DNA of 64,000 bases from Clostridium kluyveri. Its GTDB lineage: Bacteria; Bacillota; Clostridia; Clostridiales; Clostridiaceae. Under the pieces are notes generated by a model. That model did no database searches. It saw nothing but the letters and a program-made list of their open reading frames with translations, and was not told where the DNA came from. The stretch lies in assembly GCF_001902295.1 (NCBI RefSeq), contig NZ_CP018335.1, positions 3,720,001 through 3,784,000 on the forward strand, in the 5' to 3' direction. The translations under genes were made by a program, and so were the position numbers. Below are positions 50,545-59,758 of this stretch, piece by piece; the stretch's first letter is position 1, and the number at the start of each line of letters is the position of its first letter.

Positions 50545-51372
50545 TCATCTTTTGATATCATAATATTCTATAGTTTTATCATTTATCCTAGTTGCAATAC
50601 TTATCCTATTAAACTCAACTTCATTTTCTGATATAGTTTTCAATTCTATATTTTCTACTGAAACTATTTTTAATTTTTTATCAACTGCTTCTGGTTTCAC
50701 TGCTAAGTTTTTATTTCTATTTAACGCAACAGATGGATATTCGTATGCCTCACATCCCGGCATATCGAAAAAATTTTTCGCGAGCATATTAGAAATTCTA
50801 TATAAATATTCTATACCTTTACCAACATCTCTAGTGAACTCTGTATAGAAAAATTGATCTATTATTGTACTATTTATTTTCCCTTGTTCATTTAAAGACG
50901 TATCATTTGGATTTGTTCCTCCACCAATAACATATGCTAATAGCTTTAACCCTTCACGTACTTCATAACAAATAGCAGTGTATTTGCCTCCCACTTTTGC
51001 CTTTACCTCATAAAAAGGAGTTATTTGGTCATTTGAGACATATAACATACTTTCTCCAACGTCATTTAACCTACCCATTTTAGTAACAAGGTGTTTGGGT
51101 TTATAACTAAGTTCATTTATATTTTCATAGTTTTTTCCAAAATATTCTCTTACCCTATAAAATTTAGAACCAGATATATAAGAACGGCTACCCACATTAC
51201 AACACGGTATTGTTTCTAAGGTTAGATTAAACAATTTTTTATTTGATATTCTCTTTAAATCTATTTTTTTATATCTTTCCAGCATAGATAATATTTCCAT
51301 AGTAGGAATAGTGTTTAATGGATTATGTTTTTTTCTAAATTCTAAAATTAAATTTTCTATATGATCTTTCAT
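50545..51372 (-). CDS. RES-domain protein (NAD-degrading toxin family)
   Basis: The 275-aa protein has RES-type features: FYRVREYFG (R73/R75), KMGRLNDVGESMLYVS (R101 and Y111 spaced by ten, as in the Res active site), TPFYEVKAK (E122) and AYEYPSVALNRNKNLAV near the end. RES toxins consume NAD+ by phosphorolysis. The N-terminal 70 residues are an extra helical domain. It has an AGGGAG site upstream and lies between the tail and lysis genes of prophage B, bracketed by duplicated terminators. The upstream 57-aa gene could be the antitoxin; no Xre antitoxin is near. Confidence 0.72.
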   Translation of the reverse strand: MKDHIENLILEFRKKHNPLNTIPTMEILSMLERYKKIDLKRISNKKLFNLTLETIPCCNVGSRSYISGSKFYRVREYFGKNYENINELSYKPKHLVTKMGRLNDVGESMLYVSNDQITPFYEVKAKVGGKYTAICYEVREGLKLLAYVIGGGTNPNDTSLNEQGKINSTIIDQFFYTEFTRDVGKGIEYLYRISNMLAKNFFDMPGCEAYEYPSVALNRNKNLAVKPEAVDKKLKIVSVENIELKTISENEVEFNRISIATRINDKTIEYYDIKR

Positions 51373-51439
51373 ATTAACTCCCTAGAATTATAATTTAATA
51401 TTATAGTTCTACTAATTCTACAAAATATTAAAAAATCCT

Positions 51440-51613
51440 CTATTCTTCCTCAATATAATATCTATTACCATTCCATTCATCACTTTTCTTTATGTCTTTA
51501 ATTCTATTAAATATCATAAATTCTCCACTATCGGTAAAACCACTATTAATATATATTTCTTCATCTTCTAAATTCATTTCTTTTATTAACTTAATTATTT
51601 CTCCACCTGTCAT
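51440..51613 (-). CDS. Small acidic protein beside the RES gene, possible partner
   Basis: ATG at 51611-51613 after GGGAAGTGA gives 57 aa (MTGGEIIKLIKEMNLEDEEI..., ending NRYYIEEE). It is acidic, beta-rich, and 67 bases upstream of the RES gene on the same strand inside the same terminator-bracketed cassette. A small acidic neighbour is what an antitoxin would look like, but it has no known antitoxin motif. Confidence 0.55.
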   Translation of the reverse strand: MTGGEIIKLIKEMNLEDEEIYINSGFTDSGEFMIFNRIKDIKKSDEWNGNRYYIEEE

Positions 51614-51690
51614 ATCATCACTTCCCAATTATATTTTATCTATAAATGAATCTTACTAAAAGATATAAAAACAAAAACCTCCCCTATAGT

Positions 51691-51738
51691 TATTTTTAAA
51701 CACTAAAAAAGAGCCTTAAATTCTTCTAAAGCTCTTAT
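51691..51738 (-). terminator. Terminator copy 2, upstream of the RES cassette
   Basis: The minus strand has AAGAGCTTT...AAGGCTCTT followed by TTTTAG. Bases 51691-51715 match 50475-50499 at 24 of 25 positions. It ends the tail operon before the RES cassette. Confidence 0.75.
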
Positions 51739-51906
51739 ACTTTTTCCGTTGTCAAATTCATATATTTTTCACCTCTACGTTGCTTTAATATTTACGTAAC
51801 ATTAAGATTTTTGGATATAAAAAAGACTTAAATTAATAAGCATTTACGTCGCATAAGTTTTCAATTACAACCTAATAGTACCATATTTTCCAGCCAAAAT
51901 AAAAAA

Positions 51907-51920
51907 AGCTATCCCTAGCT
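51907..51920 (-). terminator. Compact terminator after xkdX
   Basis: AGCTA/TAGCT with a 4-base loop is followed on the minus strand by TTTTTTT (51901-51906 on the plus strand are A). From 51741 to 51906 no gene is visible; two ACGTAAAT copies occur there. Confidence 0.65.
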
Positions 51921-51947
51921 CCTGTTTTGCCTTGTAGTTTATAAAGA

Positions 51948-52085
51948 CTATGCTATATAGTCCTGCCCTGTAATTTCTTTAAATTGGTCTGCTGTTAAGT
52001 CCCCGATCTGCACTGCTATTTTTAAATCGTCTATAATCAATGCTCCAGTCTTATAAAACATATTATAAAAGTCATAGCTTAACAC
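51948..52085 (-). CDS. xkdX: XkdX family protein (prophage B)
   Basis: GTG at 52083-52085, after AGGAGGC, gives 45 aa with the XkdX pattern: SYDFYNMFYKTGALIIDDLK then VQIGDLTADQF and EITGQDYIA. XkdX follows the tail fibre module in PBSX-like phages; its function is not known. It overlaps the upstream stop region. Confidence 0.85.
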   Translation of the reverse strand: MLSYDFYNMFYKTGALIIDDLKIAVQIGDLTADQFKEITGQDYIA

Positions 52086-52086
52086 T

Positions 52087-52449
52087 TTATTCGCCTCCTA
52101 AATTCAATGATTTAAGCGCATCTAAAATAGCCCTTACCAAATCTGCATTCTTATTATCATTAGTAAAGGCTATATTGAAATTAAAGAGTGTTTTTGCAAG
52201 CATTGTTGCCTGTTCATCCGCTGTTATAGGTATAGGTGTAAGTTCATCAAACACCACTGCTTTTGTTGCAACATCTACATGATATTTAATTACTCTACTA
52301 AATTCATCCTTATAAGCTCCATATTCTAAGTCTATATAAGTAATTCCATTCCAGACAGGTCTTTCTTCTGTAGCATCTGTCTGTTCTCCTGTGTCTAAGA
52401 TTACTTTCCCTGTCTGATTATCATATACTATACGTCTTCCTAAATTCAT
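52087..52449 (-). CDS. XkdW-like tail accessory protein (prophage B)
   Basis: The 120-aa protein (MNLGRRIVYDNQTGKVILDTGE..., AILDALKSLNLGG) lies between the fibre and XkdX, the place of XkdW. The N-terminal strand pair and a helical end with DADEQA-like sequence fit small fibre-associated proteins. Role in fibre assembly is inferred. Confidence 0.65.
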   Translation of the reverse strand: MNLGRRIVYDNQTGKVILDTGEQTDATEERPVWNGITYIDLEYGAYKDEFSRVIKYHVDVATKAVVFDELTPIPITADEQATMLAKTLFNFNIAFTNDNKNADLVRAILDALKSLNLGGE

Positions 52450-52459
52450 TTTTATCCTC

Positions 52460-55400
52460 CTATGCTATTGTAAGTGGACTTACTAAGTCTGTTGATACTT
52501 TGATGTTTTTTATATAGGCATTATAATCTTCATTATAAGACTTTATAAGAAATTCAAATACATCTCCTTGACTACAAGTTACATCTATAGTTTCCGTTGT
52601 CCATGAAGTCGAATTGTATGAATTGCTAGTTACAAGACTACCGTTTTTATCTACTTCATATCCCAGGGATGCGCTGCCACCACAGCGTAGATCAAATGAT
52701 ATTCGTATTTTCCCTTTTATGTTTGTAGTTATTGTTTTACCGACTTTTACTCTTGTATATGAAGTAGTATTATATTGCTGTGAATCCAAAAATAATACAT
52801 TAGAATCTCCTGCTGTTAATTCGTATGGCTTTAATGTACCTATTTTCCCGAACATGCCAACATCTTCTCTTATATTTTCAGGCTTTAAATTTGCATCGCC
52901 CTTAACTATACCACTACCATTATGGTAACCATTAGAAATAGTCTGGTCTGTTGTTCCTGGTGTTAATGTTACAACTCCCCTATTTGGCATAGTTCCTGTA
53001 GTTTTAACGCCATTTATATAAACAGTCTTAGTAGATAATACATCTCCTGCTACCCCGGTAGCATCTGCTGTATCTACGACTGAAGTTTTTCCCGCCACTC
53101 CAAATATATTAGCTTCCGCCTTTATATTTGCACTAACTAAATCTGCATCCCCTTTTATAGTAATCGGACCATCATAAATTCCTGCTGCTTTCACAATATC
53201 AGAAGTTCCCGGCGTAACTGTTTGTGGTCCTGTTGCTTGTACTGCTAAACCTCCAGTTATTGCAGCGCCATTCACAAAACCTTTTTTTCCACTTCTGACG
53301 GTATTTGTTGCTATAGGATTTGTAGATTCTGTTGTTTCTATTACAGTAGATTTCCCGGCAACATTAAAGATACTAGCATTTGCTTTTATATTCGCACTTA
53401 TCAAGGCGGCATCCCCTAAAATTGTTTGTACTCCATCTAAATATTGTCCAGAAGCAATTGTTTGATTACTTGTTCCAGGTGTATATGTCTGAGCAGATTT
53501 TGAAGGAATTGTTCCAGTTATTTGTCCAGCATCTACAGTCGCAGTTTTTCCACTTAATAAATCTCCTGCTACCGCATTTCCACCACCTCCTTTACCCTGT
53601 AAGATAAAAGAATCCGAACTACTTTCGTAGACTAAGTTGGCTGGTAAATTTGCCCTTACATTTGTGACATCATTTCCAAAATAGTCTTTTACTGCTTTTG
53701 CACCAGTACCCCCTACATTTACAGTAATAGCTCCAGTGCTTGCAGCATTAAATTTTACTACTAATAATTGTCCATCTTGTAAAGTGAACCCTGTTGGAGC
53801 TGTTAAGGTATAAGCATTACCCGAATTGGTAGTTGTACCTAAACTTAAAATTTTATTATCTGAATAAGTCTTATTATCTTCAACAGAAGGTTTCCAATCT
53901 GTTATCATTGTACCAGTTTCCACTTGGGCATTTGCTACATAAAAAGTTACTGTACTTCCACTGGTGTCCCAACTAAAAATTGATAATATATTATTTGCTC
54001 CAGGATTTTTATTTTGAATAAAATAATATCTCGTCCATTCTGTAGTAAGAGTTATAGTTTGTCGATTATTATCCAAGCCAAAAGCTATCGTCAAAGGGGC
54101 ATCTGCTTTTAACCACGCAGAATAGACATAAGTTCCTGCGTCATTTTTAATAGCACTAGGAGATCTATTATAAATACCGCCGCCTTGAACGGAAGTAACT
54201 ATTTTACAACACTTACTGAATTTTTCATCTGAAATTATAGATAATGTTGCAGTATTATTTTTAGTCCATGAATTTAATCCATTATCAAAACTTCCATTAG
54301 ATAATAAATTTATTCCTCCTTGTTCTTCGCGCGTGATGACTTTTTCATTGTTATACACTAGATTAGGCAATTTATTTACTGTAGTATCAAATTCTAAAGA
54401 ATCATATATCTCTTGATTTAACACTGTAGATGTATCTGTAGCATAATAATCTAAACCAAATATATTAAAATTTGAAGATCCCATAAATTCTATAGTGGAT
54501 GAAGGTGCTGCCATAAAATAAAATTCAACTCCACCATATTTTTTCCCATTATACGTGAAAGTGCATGGACGTAAATTTACTATATTATTCCCCAATCCTA
54601 AACCAAAATAACTCATATTGGAGGTATTATATTTTTTTTCAGCTCCTACATATAAAGAATTTATTTCTGCCCCCAGTGTTCCATTATATCTATGAAAACT
54701 GATTATTCCTGAACTATAAGAATCCAAATTCGGATTATCATTAGTAACTTCACATAATGCTATAACGGATTTTCTATAACTCGTAAGTTGAAGCTGTCCT
54801 GTCAAAATAACTCTTTTTGTTTTAGTATCAGGATCAAAATTACCATCATGCCATAATTTTCTCCAAGGCTGCCAAGTTGTAAAATTTGTATCTGTGCCTC
54901 CCCCTTTAGCCCCTTGCCTCATGTAATATTCATTGTTAGAATATCCTGTGATAATTTGGAATGCAGTATCAACTCCTCGGGATACAATTAATTGTCCGTA
55001 ACCAACATTTGAATTTGGGGGTAAATTAGTATAATTAGGTGACGTAGCATCAAGTCTATAAAAACCAGATGTAACGACTGTATTTAGGTCTGTTCCAGAA
55101 GGTAATACAATATATTTACTCACCGCATCTGTTACTCCGTACCCTGCTAATGTAGTTGGTTTACCAGATGCTATCTTTGACCAATCAAGGTTAGGTATAT
55201 CCGAAGCACTTAAATTAGTTGCAGAAATAACCCTGCCTTTTGCATCTATAGTAAGTTTAGTATAAGTTCCTGCTGTCGCTCCACTGTTAGCTAGTACCAC
55301 AGTTATACTCTTATTGGCAGAACCATCAAAAGGAGTAGAACCTGTGGCATCTCCTATTAATGATATAGTTCTCGCTGTAGCCAATTTATTTGCCGTAGAC

Positions 55401-55885
55401 GCATTACCTCCATCAGCTGGCATAGAAGTTGGAAAATCCGTTATCTGTGATTTTGTATGAGTATGGACCTTTGGTGCCTGAGCATTTACACCACTTGCAT
55501 CTAAGGTAGCTACCCCATTATTAGTTCCCATTTCAGTTCTTTTTACCTGTGCATCATTTGTTACATTTCCCAGTCCTACATCACTCTTTGTAGTTCCATG
55601 AGGATTGGTACCACTTCCAGGATGAGTGTAAACTGTTTTTTCTGTTCCATTTATTTTTATGTTTCCATTAGTACTAGACTGCTCTACTTTATTTGCTCCT
55701 GTACTTATGCCATCAAGCTTTACTTTATCTTCTTTAGCCATTCTTCCATCTTGTGTAGAAGATGCTTTTTTTACTATTTCCAGATCAACAGCAGCATTAT
55801 CATCCACAAAATCCTGCCTCTTGGGATATTCATTTCCCTGCCATTGGTTTAATCCTATATTTGGTGTTTTGTTAGCACTAGGCAT
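52460..55885 (-). CDS. Tail fibre / receptor-binding protein (prophage B)
   Basis: The 1141-aa protein starts with a baseplate-attachment part (NIGLNQWQGNEYPKRQDFVD), then fibre repeats (about 60-240), a beta domain, a carbohydrate-binding-like jelly roll (about 522-665, LLSNGSFDNGLNSWTKN...) and a C-terminal set of three to four repeats of about 65 residues (SANIKANASIFNVAGKS, SANIKAEANIFGVAGKT, with TPGT and GDADL blocks). It would bind the host surface. The repeats suggest host-range evolution by recombination. Confidence 0.9.
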   Translation of the reverse strand: MPSANKTPNIGLNQWQGNEYPKRQDFVDDNAAVDLEIVKKASSTQDGRMAKEDKVKLDGISTGANKVEQSSTNGNIKINGTEKTVYTHPGSGTNPHGTTKSDVGLGNVTNDAQVKRTEMGTNNGVATLDASGVNAQAPKVHTHTKSQITDFPTSMPADGGNASTANKLATARTISLIGDATGSTPFDGSANKSITVVLANSGATAGTYTKLTIDAKGRVISATNLSASDIPNLDWSKIASGKPTTLAGYGVTDAVSKYIVLPSGTDLNTVVTSGFYRLDATSPNYTNLPPNSNVGYGQLIVSRGVDTAFQIITGYSNNEYYMRQGAKGGGTDTNFTTWQPWRKLWHDGNFDPDTKTKRVILTGQLQLTSYRKSVIALCEVTNDNPNLDSYSSGIISFHRYNGTLGAEINSLYVGAEKKYNTSNMSYFGLGLGNNIVNLRPCTFTYNGKKYGGVEFYFMAAPSSTIEFMGSSNFNIFGLDYYATDTSTVLNQEIYDSLEFDTTVNKLPNLVYNNEKVITREEQGGINLLSNGSFDNGLNSWTKNNTATLSIISDEKFSKCCKIVTSVQGGGIYNRSPSAIKNDAGTYVYSAWLKADAPLTIAFGLDNNRQTITLTTEWTRYYFIQNKNPGANNILSIFSWDTSGSTVTFYVANAQVETGTMITDWKPSVEDNKTYSDNKILSLGTTTNSGNAYTLTAPTGFTLQDGQLLVVKFNAASTGAITVNVGGTGAKAVKDYFGNDVTNVRANLPANLVYESSSDSFILQGKGGGGNAVAGDLLSGKTATVDAGQITGTIPSKSAQTYTPGTSNQTIASGQYLDGVQTILGDAALISANIKANASIFNVAGKSTVIETTESTNPIATNTVRSGKKGFVNGAAITGGLAVQATGPQTVTPGTSDIVKAAGIYDGPITIKGDADLVSANIKAEANIFGVAGKTSVVDTADATGVAGDVLSTKTVYINGVKTTGTMPNRGVVTLTPGTTDQTISNGYHNGSGIVKGDANLKPENIREDVGMFGKIGTLKPYELTAGDSNVLFLDSQQYNTTSYTRVKVGKTITTNIKGKIRISFDLRCGGSASLGYEVDKNGSLVTSNSYNSTSWTTETIDVTCSQGDVFEFLIKSYNEDYNAYIKNIKVSTDLVSPLTIA

Positions 55886-55900
55886 TTTTCATTCACTCCC

Positions 55901-56446
55901 CTATCCTTTATAAGCTTCTAATTCATCCCATGTTAAGTCTAATGCATCCCATTGATCGAAAGTTTTATTATAGTTATCAAATTCATTCCAAATTATATAT
56001 CTGAAAATATAATCCAACAGTAGATATGCAGGCTTTATATCATTAACTGCATTTTTTAAATCCTGAATGTTAGAAGGTACCCCATAAACATTGACAAAAG
56101 CAATATGAATAATACCATCAAAAGTAACTTCCACATCACCATTTGTAAAAGAATCACATACAAGTTTTATAAGTGCAGCATTTAATTTTCCTGTACCTCT
56201 GGACTTGGATTTTATTACACTTCTTCTATAATCTAAAGCTTTTGTATAATCCGTAATTATACCCAGTTCTCTTTCATATATATCTAAGGCCCAGGTTGCA
56301 GTATCTATATTTAATTGAGCCTTTATATTATCAATATTGCCGTACATATTGTTAAATTCAGTATCTTCGCTGTTTAATACTCCCCTAAATATCTTAGTAT
56401 CTGCAGGTATTGGGGGTAAATAATTTTTCAATGCAGTATTACTCAT
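55901..56446 (-). CDS. xkdU: Baseplate protein XkdU-like (DUF2313)
   Basis: The 181-aa protein matches YmfQ/XkdU (DUF2313) in size and pattern (WALDIYERELGIITDYTKAL, RRSVIKSKSRGTGKLNAAL). It is a baseplate wedge part linking to the fibre. It overlaps the XkdT stop by 8 bases. Confidence 0.88.
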   Translation of the reverse strand: MSNTALKNYLPPIPADTKIFRGVLNSEDTEFNNMYGNIDNIKAQLNIDTATWALDIYERELGIITDYTKALDYRRSVIKSKSRGTGKLNAALIKLVCDSFTNGDVEVTFDGIIHIAFVNVYGVPSNIQDLKNAVNDIKPAYLLLDYIFRYIIWNEFDNYNKTFDQWDALDLTWDELEAYKG

Positions 56447-57524
56447 TTATTGCCACCGTCCCCAATATTGGAGTTTCACATAAAGTTTTTGTTAATGATA
56501 TTGGAATGTTTGTTGTTCCTCCATTTACAGTTAAATTGGAATAGTCCAGCACTCCTTTACTATCAAGTATTGCCACACCAATTTTAGCATAAGAAACTAC
56601 AGCATTATCTATAAATGCCAGTGATTTTAAATATTCAGTTATACTTGCCTCAACATTAGCAAGTCTTTGTTCATCAGTATAATTTGTGTCTTTCACGATT
56701 GCAAAACTTACATTTATAGTTTTAGCTGCAGCTTCTTCAACTGTTGTATAGCAAAATGCCGGTGCTTTTCCATATCCCAGTCCCCAACTCTCTCCTAGTG
56801 GGTCCATGTAATTTTGTACTTCATTCACTAAATCTGCACCAGGGACTTGTTTATTGGCATCTATAATAACTAATTTTATAGTGTTATTTCCATTCCAGGT
56901 GGGAAAAACTTTAGCGTCACCTACACCGGGATATTCTTTAACCAGATTTTGAAAATAAGCTATATTGCTTCCCGTATCTGGATTTTGTAATTTTTCATAA
57001 TATCTTTCAAGTAAATGGGCATCACTTTCAGCATCAAAACCTCCCTGAGCTGCCAGAGGATTTGTAACACCGATTACACCACTTATAGCCACAGGCATAA
57101 CGGTTATTTGGTTGGCCGGAATATTTCCACTACCTCCCGGTATTACAGCTTGTATTTCAATTGTTCCACTGCCGGTTATAGTTTTGGATTCCAGTGATTT
57201 AAACTGTACTGCATTAGGGGTTTGAAATAAATCCCCTTCAGCTATAGTTGCAGTTCCTGTTATATTTAAAATTCCTGCTGCATATTTGGCGGGATTTCTG
57301 GTTTGACCTGTCCTCTGTTTTATTCTTAACTCCAATTCATCATCACTAAGTTTGCTTAAATCAAACTTGTCAACTATACTATCTAATTCAGTGGAGACTT
57401 TTACAAATTCTTTGCTTGCAGCAACTACACTGTCATATACAAGATAACCTTCTGTTTTATCTACACTGTCAGATATATTCCCTAACATTCTGGTTTTTAT
57501 AGTTTCTTCTGATTCACTATACAT
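56439..57524 (-). CDS. xkdT: Baseplate J-like protein XkdT (prophage B)
   Basis: The 361-aa protein is a baseplate J (Mu gp47) family member: LELRIKQRTGQTRNPAKYA, GGSGNIPANQITVMP and GGFDAESDAHLLERYYEKL. It forms the wedge of the contractile-tail baseplate. Overlapping ends with XkdS and XkdU show tight coupling. Confidence 0.92.
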   Translation of the reverse strand: MYSESEETIKTRMLGNISDSVDKTEGYLVYDSVVAASKEFVKVSTELDSIVDKFDLSKLSDDELELRIKQRTGQTRNPAKYAAGILNITGTATIAEGDLFQTPNAVQFKSLESKTITGSGTIEIQAVIPGGSGNIPANQITVMPVAISGVIGVTNPLAAQGGFDAESDAHLLERYYEKLQNPDTGSNIAYFQNLVKEYPGVGDAKVFPTWNGNNTIKLVIIDANKQVPGADLVNEVQNYMDPLGESWGLGYGKAPAFCYTTVEEAAAKTINVSFAIVKDTNYTDEQRLANVEASITEYLKSLAFIDNAVVSYAKIGVAILDSKGVLDYSNLTVNGGTTNIPISLTKTLCETPILGTVAINE

Positions 57525-57956
57525 CCATATCCACCTCCCCCTGATCTGTAAGAGCTGTAAAGCTAACGGTTAAAGTATCTCCATCATATGCAGTAGTGAA
57601 ATTCTGCATACCTGTTATATGATGATTTAAACTTATGCATTCCCATACAATTCTCCTGGCTTCACTTTCAATTAATCCACTGCTAAACCCCTGACCTATC
57701 AAACTATCTAAATCATGACCATAATTATCAGAGTAAATACTATAGTTCATCTTTACAGTGTTCAGTGCTTTCCATATCCATATCTTAAGAGCTTCTTTAC
57801 CTTCCACTATTACAAACTTACCATCTTTAAGAAGGAAATCATCATTTTCAAAGTCCCAGGCATATTCTTTTGGAGTTGTAACTGTACTTGAAGAATTTTC
57901 AATACTTTGATTTATTACATTATCTATATTTACATCAAATTGTGGTAATATACTCA
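57517..57956 (-). CDS. xkdS: Baseplate protein XkdS-like (DUF2634)
   Basis: ATG 57954-57956, after AAGGTGG, gives 146 aa. The YAWDFENDDFLLKDGKFVIV and EALKIWIWKALNT segments and YSDNYGHDLDSLIGQ are typical of gp25-like XkdS, the baseplate part that nucleates the sheath. Confidence 0.9.
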
Positions 57957-58325
57957 TAAGCTTACCACCTTGCATAATACAATATATTTTTGTCCATCAG
58001 GGGTAGCTAGACAGGCTACCATATCGTCTTTTTTAAGACCCTCTATAAAGTTTAATTCTGCATCAGGTATTCCTATAGATGTTATGCTACCATCTGTTGT
58101 AGATCCTGTAGCACTTGTGGAAGGTATCTTTATCCTCCTTTTATAGTTAGCCAGTAAAAAATCTGATACTAGGAGATTTTTTTTAGTAAGTGGCGTATCA
58201 TTTATTTGAATTGTCAAAGGGTCAGAACTTATTACCTTTCCAATATCAATAGAAGGAGGATTATAAGCTGCCCCCTGACTTCTCATTTTCAAAAGTATAT
58301 CATTATATGGATTCTTTATATTCAT
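57954..58325 (-). CDS. xkdR: Baseplate protein XkdR-like (DUF2577)
   Basis: The 123-aa protein has the DUF2577 layout with an OB-like fold: VISSDPLTIQINDTPLTKKN and GLKKDDMVACLATPDGQKYI. It is part of the baseplate hub. It overlaps both neighbours by a few bases. Confidence 0.85.
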   Translation of the reverse strand: MNIKNPYNDILLKMRSQGAAYNPPSIDIGKVISSDPLTIQINDTPLTKKNLLVSDFLLANYKRRIKIPSTSATGSTTDGSITSIGIPDAELNFIEGLKKDDMVACLATPDGQKYIVLCKVVSL

Positions 58326-59332
58326 GCTGCCGCATCCACCTCCACCAGTTTCATTTTAGTTTGAAAGTTTAAAGTTAAATCCATAGTGTATTTACCGGTT
58401 CCAACCTCCCATGTATGTGTATCTGCATCAATACACATTACAGTATCCAATAAATTATAGATATATGGTATTTGAACCTTAACTCCCCATCCAGTTGTAC
58501 ATCTAGTATCACCAATAAGATTTACAAAAACAGTTTCATCCACACCATGCAGCATATTTGTTGCTGTTGTGATTGGGGCATTATCATCATCTGGAGCAGA
58601 ATATACATCTTGAAGTATTCCGTAAGCTTTTATCCAATCTCTTTGCCATGCAGTACCTACATATTCACCTTTGCTGTTATAGACATTTACCTTATTTATC
58701 ATATTGCTTATGGAATCGGAATAAGTTGTTTTTCCTAGATTTAGACTAGGTTTTATAACAAAATTATCAATCGCAACACCCATGTTCATTATTTCTAAAA
58801 CATCTCTATTCATAAATGGATAAAAGTTATACCTGCCACCGTTAAAGTGCCATACCTTTGTATAGGCCATCATTATAGTATCGTAGAATGTTTTCTCCAT
58901 TGCTAGTAAATCTATTTTTAACCCTGTAACTCCAATATCTCCACAAAATACTCCTGCTTCCCCGCAAACTACCCTTGTTATTTCTTCAGGTGTTATATTG
59001 GTAAAATTGTGGCTGCTCTTGGACTTTGCAAGGTATATCATACAGTCAAAAGCCACAAATTTAAGTTCCTGGGTATCAGAATCTATTTCCCTGTCAAATA
59101 CATGTCCCCTGAAAATCTCTTTTTCATCCTCTACCATCCAGATTAAAGTCCCTGGACCTATCTGTACATTAGGCTGGTTTTTATCCCATATGCTGTAGGC
59201 CATAGTAACTTCAAGTTTTCTTGCTATGGAATCCTTATCACCACTCCATACAATGGTTTTACAGAAGTTAGTTATTTTTGTGTGTATAAGCCCTCGACTG
59301 GAGCTGTTATAAAGAGAATATAAATTAATCAT
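58322..59332 (-). CDS. xkdQ: Baseplate hub protein XkdQ/YqbQ-like (late control D)
   Basis: The 336-aa protein matches XkdQ, a gpD/gp27-like hub: SRKLEVTMAYSIWDKNQ..., GPGTLIWMVEDEKEIFRG, YLAKSKSSHNFTNITPEEI. It forms the ring at the tube end through which the tape measure leaves. Confidence 0.9.
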   Translation of the reverse strand: MINLYSLYNSSSRGLIHTKITNFCKTIVWSGDKDSIARKLEVTMAYSIWDKNQPNVQIGPGTLIWMVEDEKEIFRGHVFDREIDSDTQELKFVAFDCMIYLAKSKSSHNFTNITPEEITRVVCGEAGVFCGDIGVTGLKIDLLAMEKTFYDTIMMAYTKVWHFNGGRYNFYPFMNRDVLEIMNMGVAIDNFVIKPSLNLGKTTYSDSISNMINKVNVYNSKGEYVGTAWQRDWIKAYGILQDVYSAPDDDNAPITTATNMLHGVDETVFVNLIGDTRCTTGWGVKVQIPYIYNLLDTVMCIDADTHTWEVGTGKYTMDLTLNFQTKMKLVEVDAAA

Positions 59333-59745
59333 TTCAGCACCCCATATTCTTTTAAGGTCAGAATAAAAGAAATATCCCCTGTTCCGTCGTTTTCCTTAAA
59401 ATTAAAAGATTCAATAGAACAGAGAATATTTACTATAGTTCCTGTTATTATATATCTTACAGGTTTGCCACTGTCTATCATTTTTTTAATTGTAACCACG
59501 CAATCTTCAGGACTTGGAAAATCACTGTAAGTACAAAAACTGTATTTCTGGTTAGGAAAAAAGCTTTCTATAGGGGCTATTTCAGTTAGTTTGGGCTTTC
59601 CCAGAAAATTTACCTCTCCCCTTCCTTCCACTAAAAAAGAGCTGTTATTATTAGCCCAGGTTATATCATAGTTTGCTGGTGGAACAGGGAGCCTTAAAGA
59701 AGTACCATTGTCCTGCTTTAACCAAAATTCCATATTCTTTTTCAC
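59329..59745 (-). CDS. XkdP-like tail protein without LysM domain
   Basis: The 138-aa protein corresponds to the N-terminal domain of XkdP/YqbP (MEFWLKQDNGTSLRLPVPP, GRGEVNFLGKPKLTEI). PBSX XkdP also has a LysM wall-binding domain, which is absent here. It lies between tape measure and hub, and the ATG of xkdQ overlaps its stop. Confidence 0.82.
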   Translation of the reverse strand: MKKNMEFWLKQDNGTSLRLPVPPANYDITWANNNSSFLVEGRGEVNFLGKPKLTEIAPIESFFPNQKYSFCTYSDFPSPEDCVVTIKKMIDSGKPVRYIITGTIVNILCSIESFNFKENDGTGDISFILTLKEYGVLK

Positions 59746-59758
59746 TATACCTCAACTC

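Noticed and set aside
52460..55885. Possible diversity-generating retroelement target in the fibre gene
   Set aside because: No reverse transcriptase gene or template repeat pair is visible in the window.
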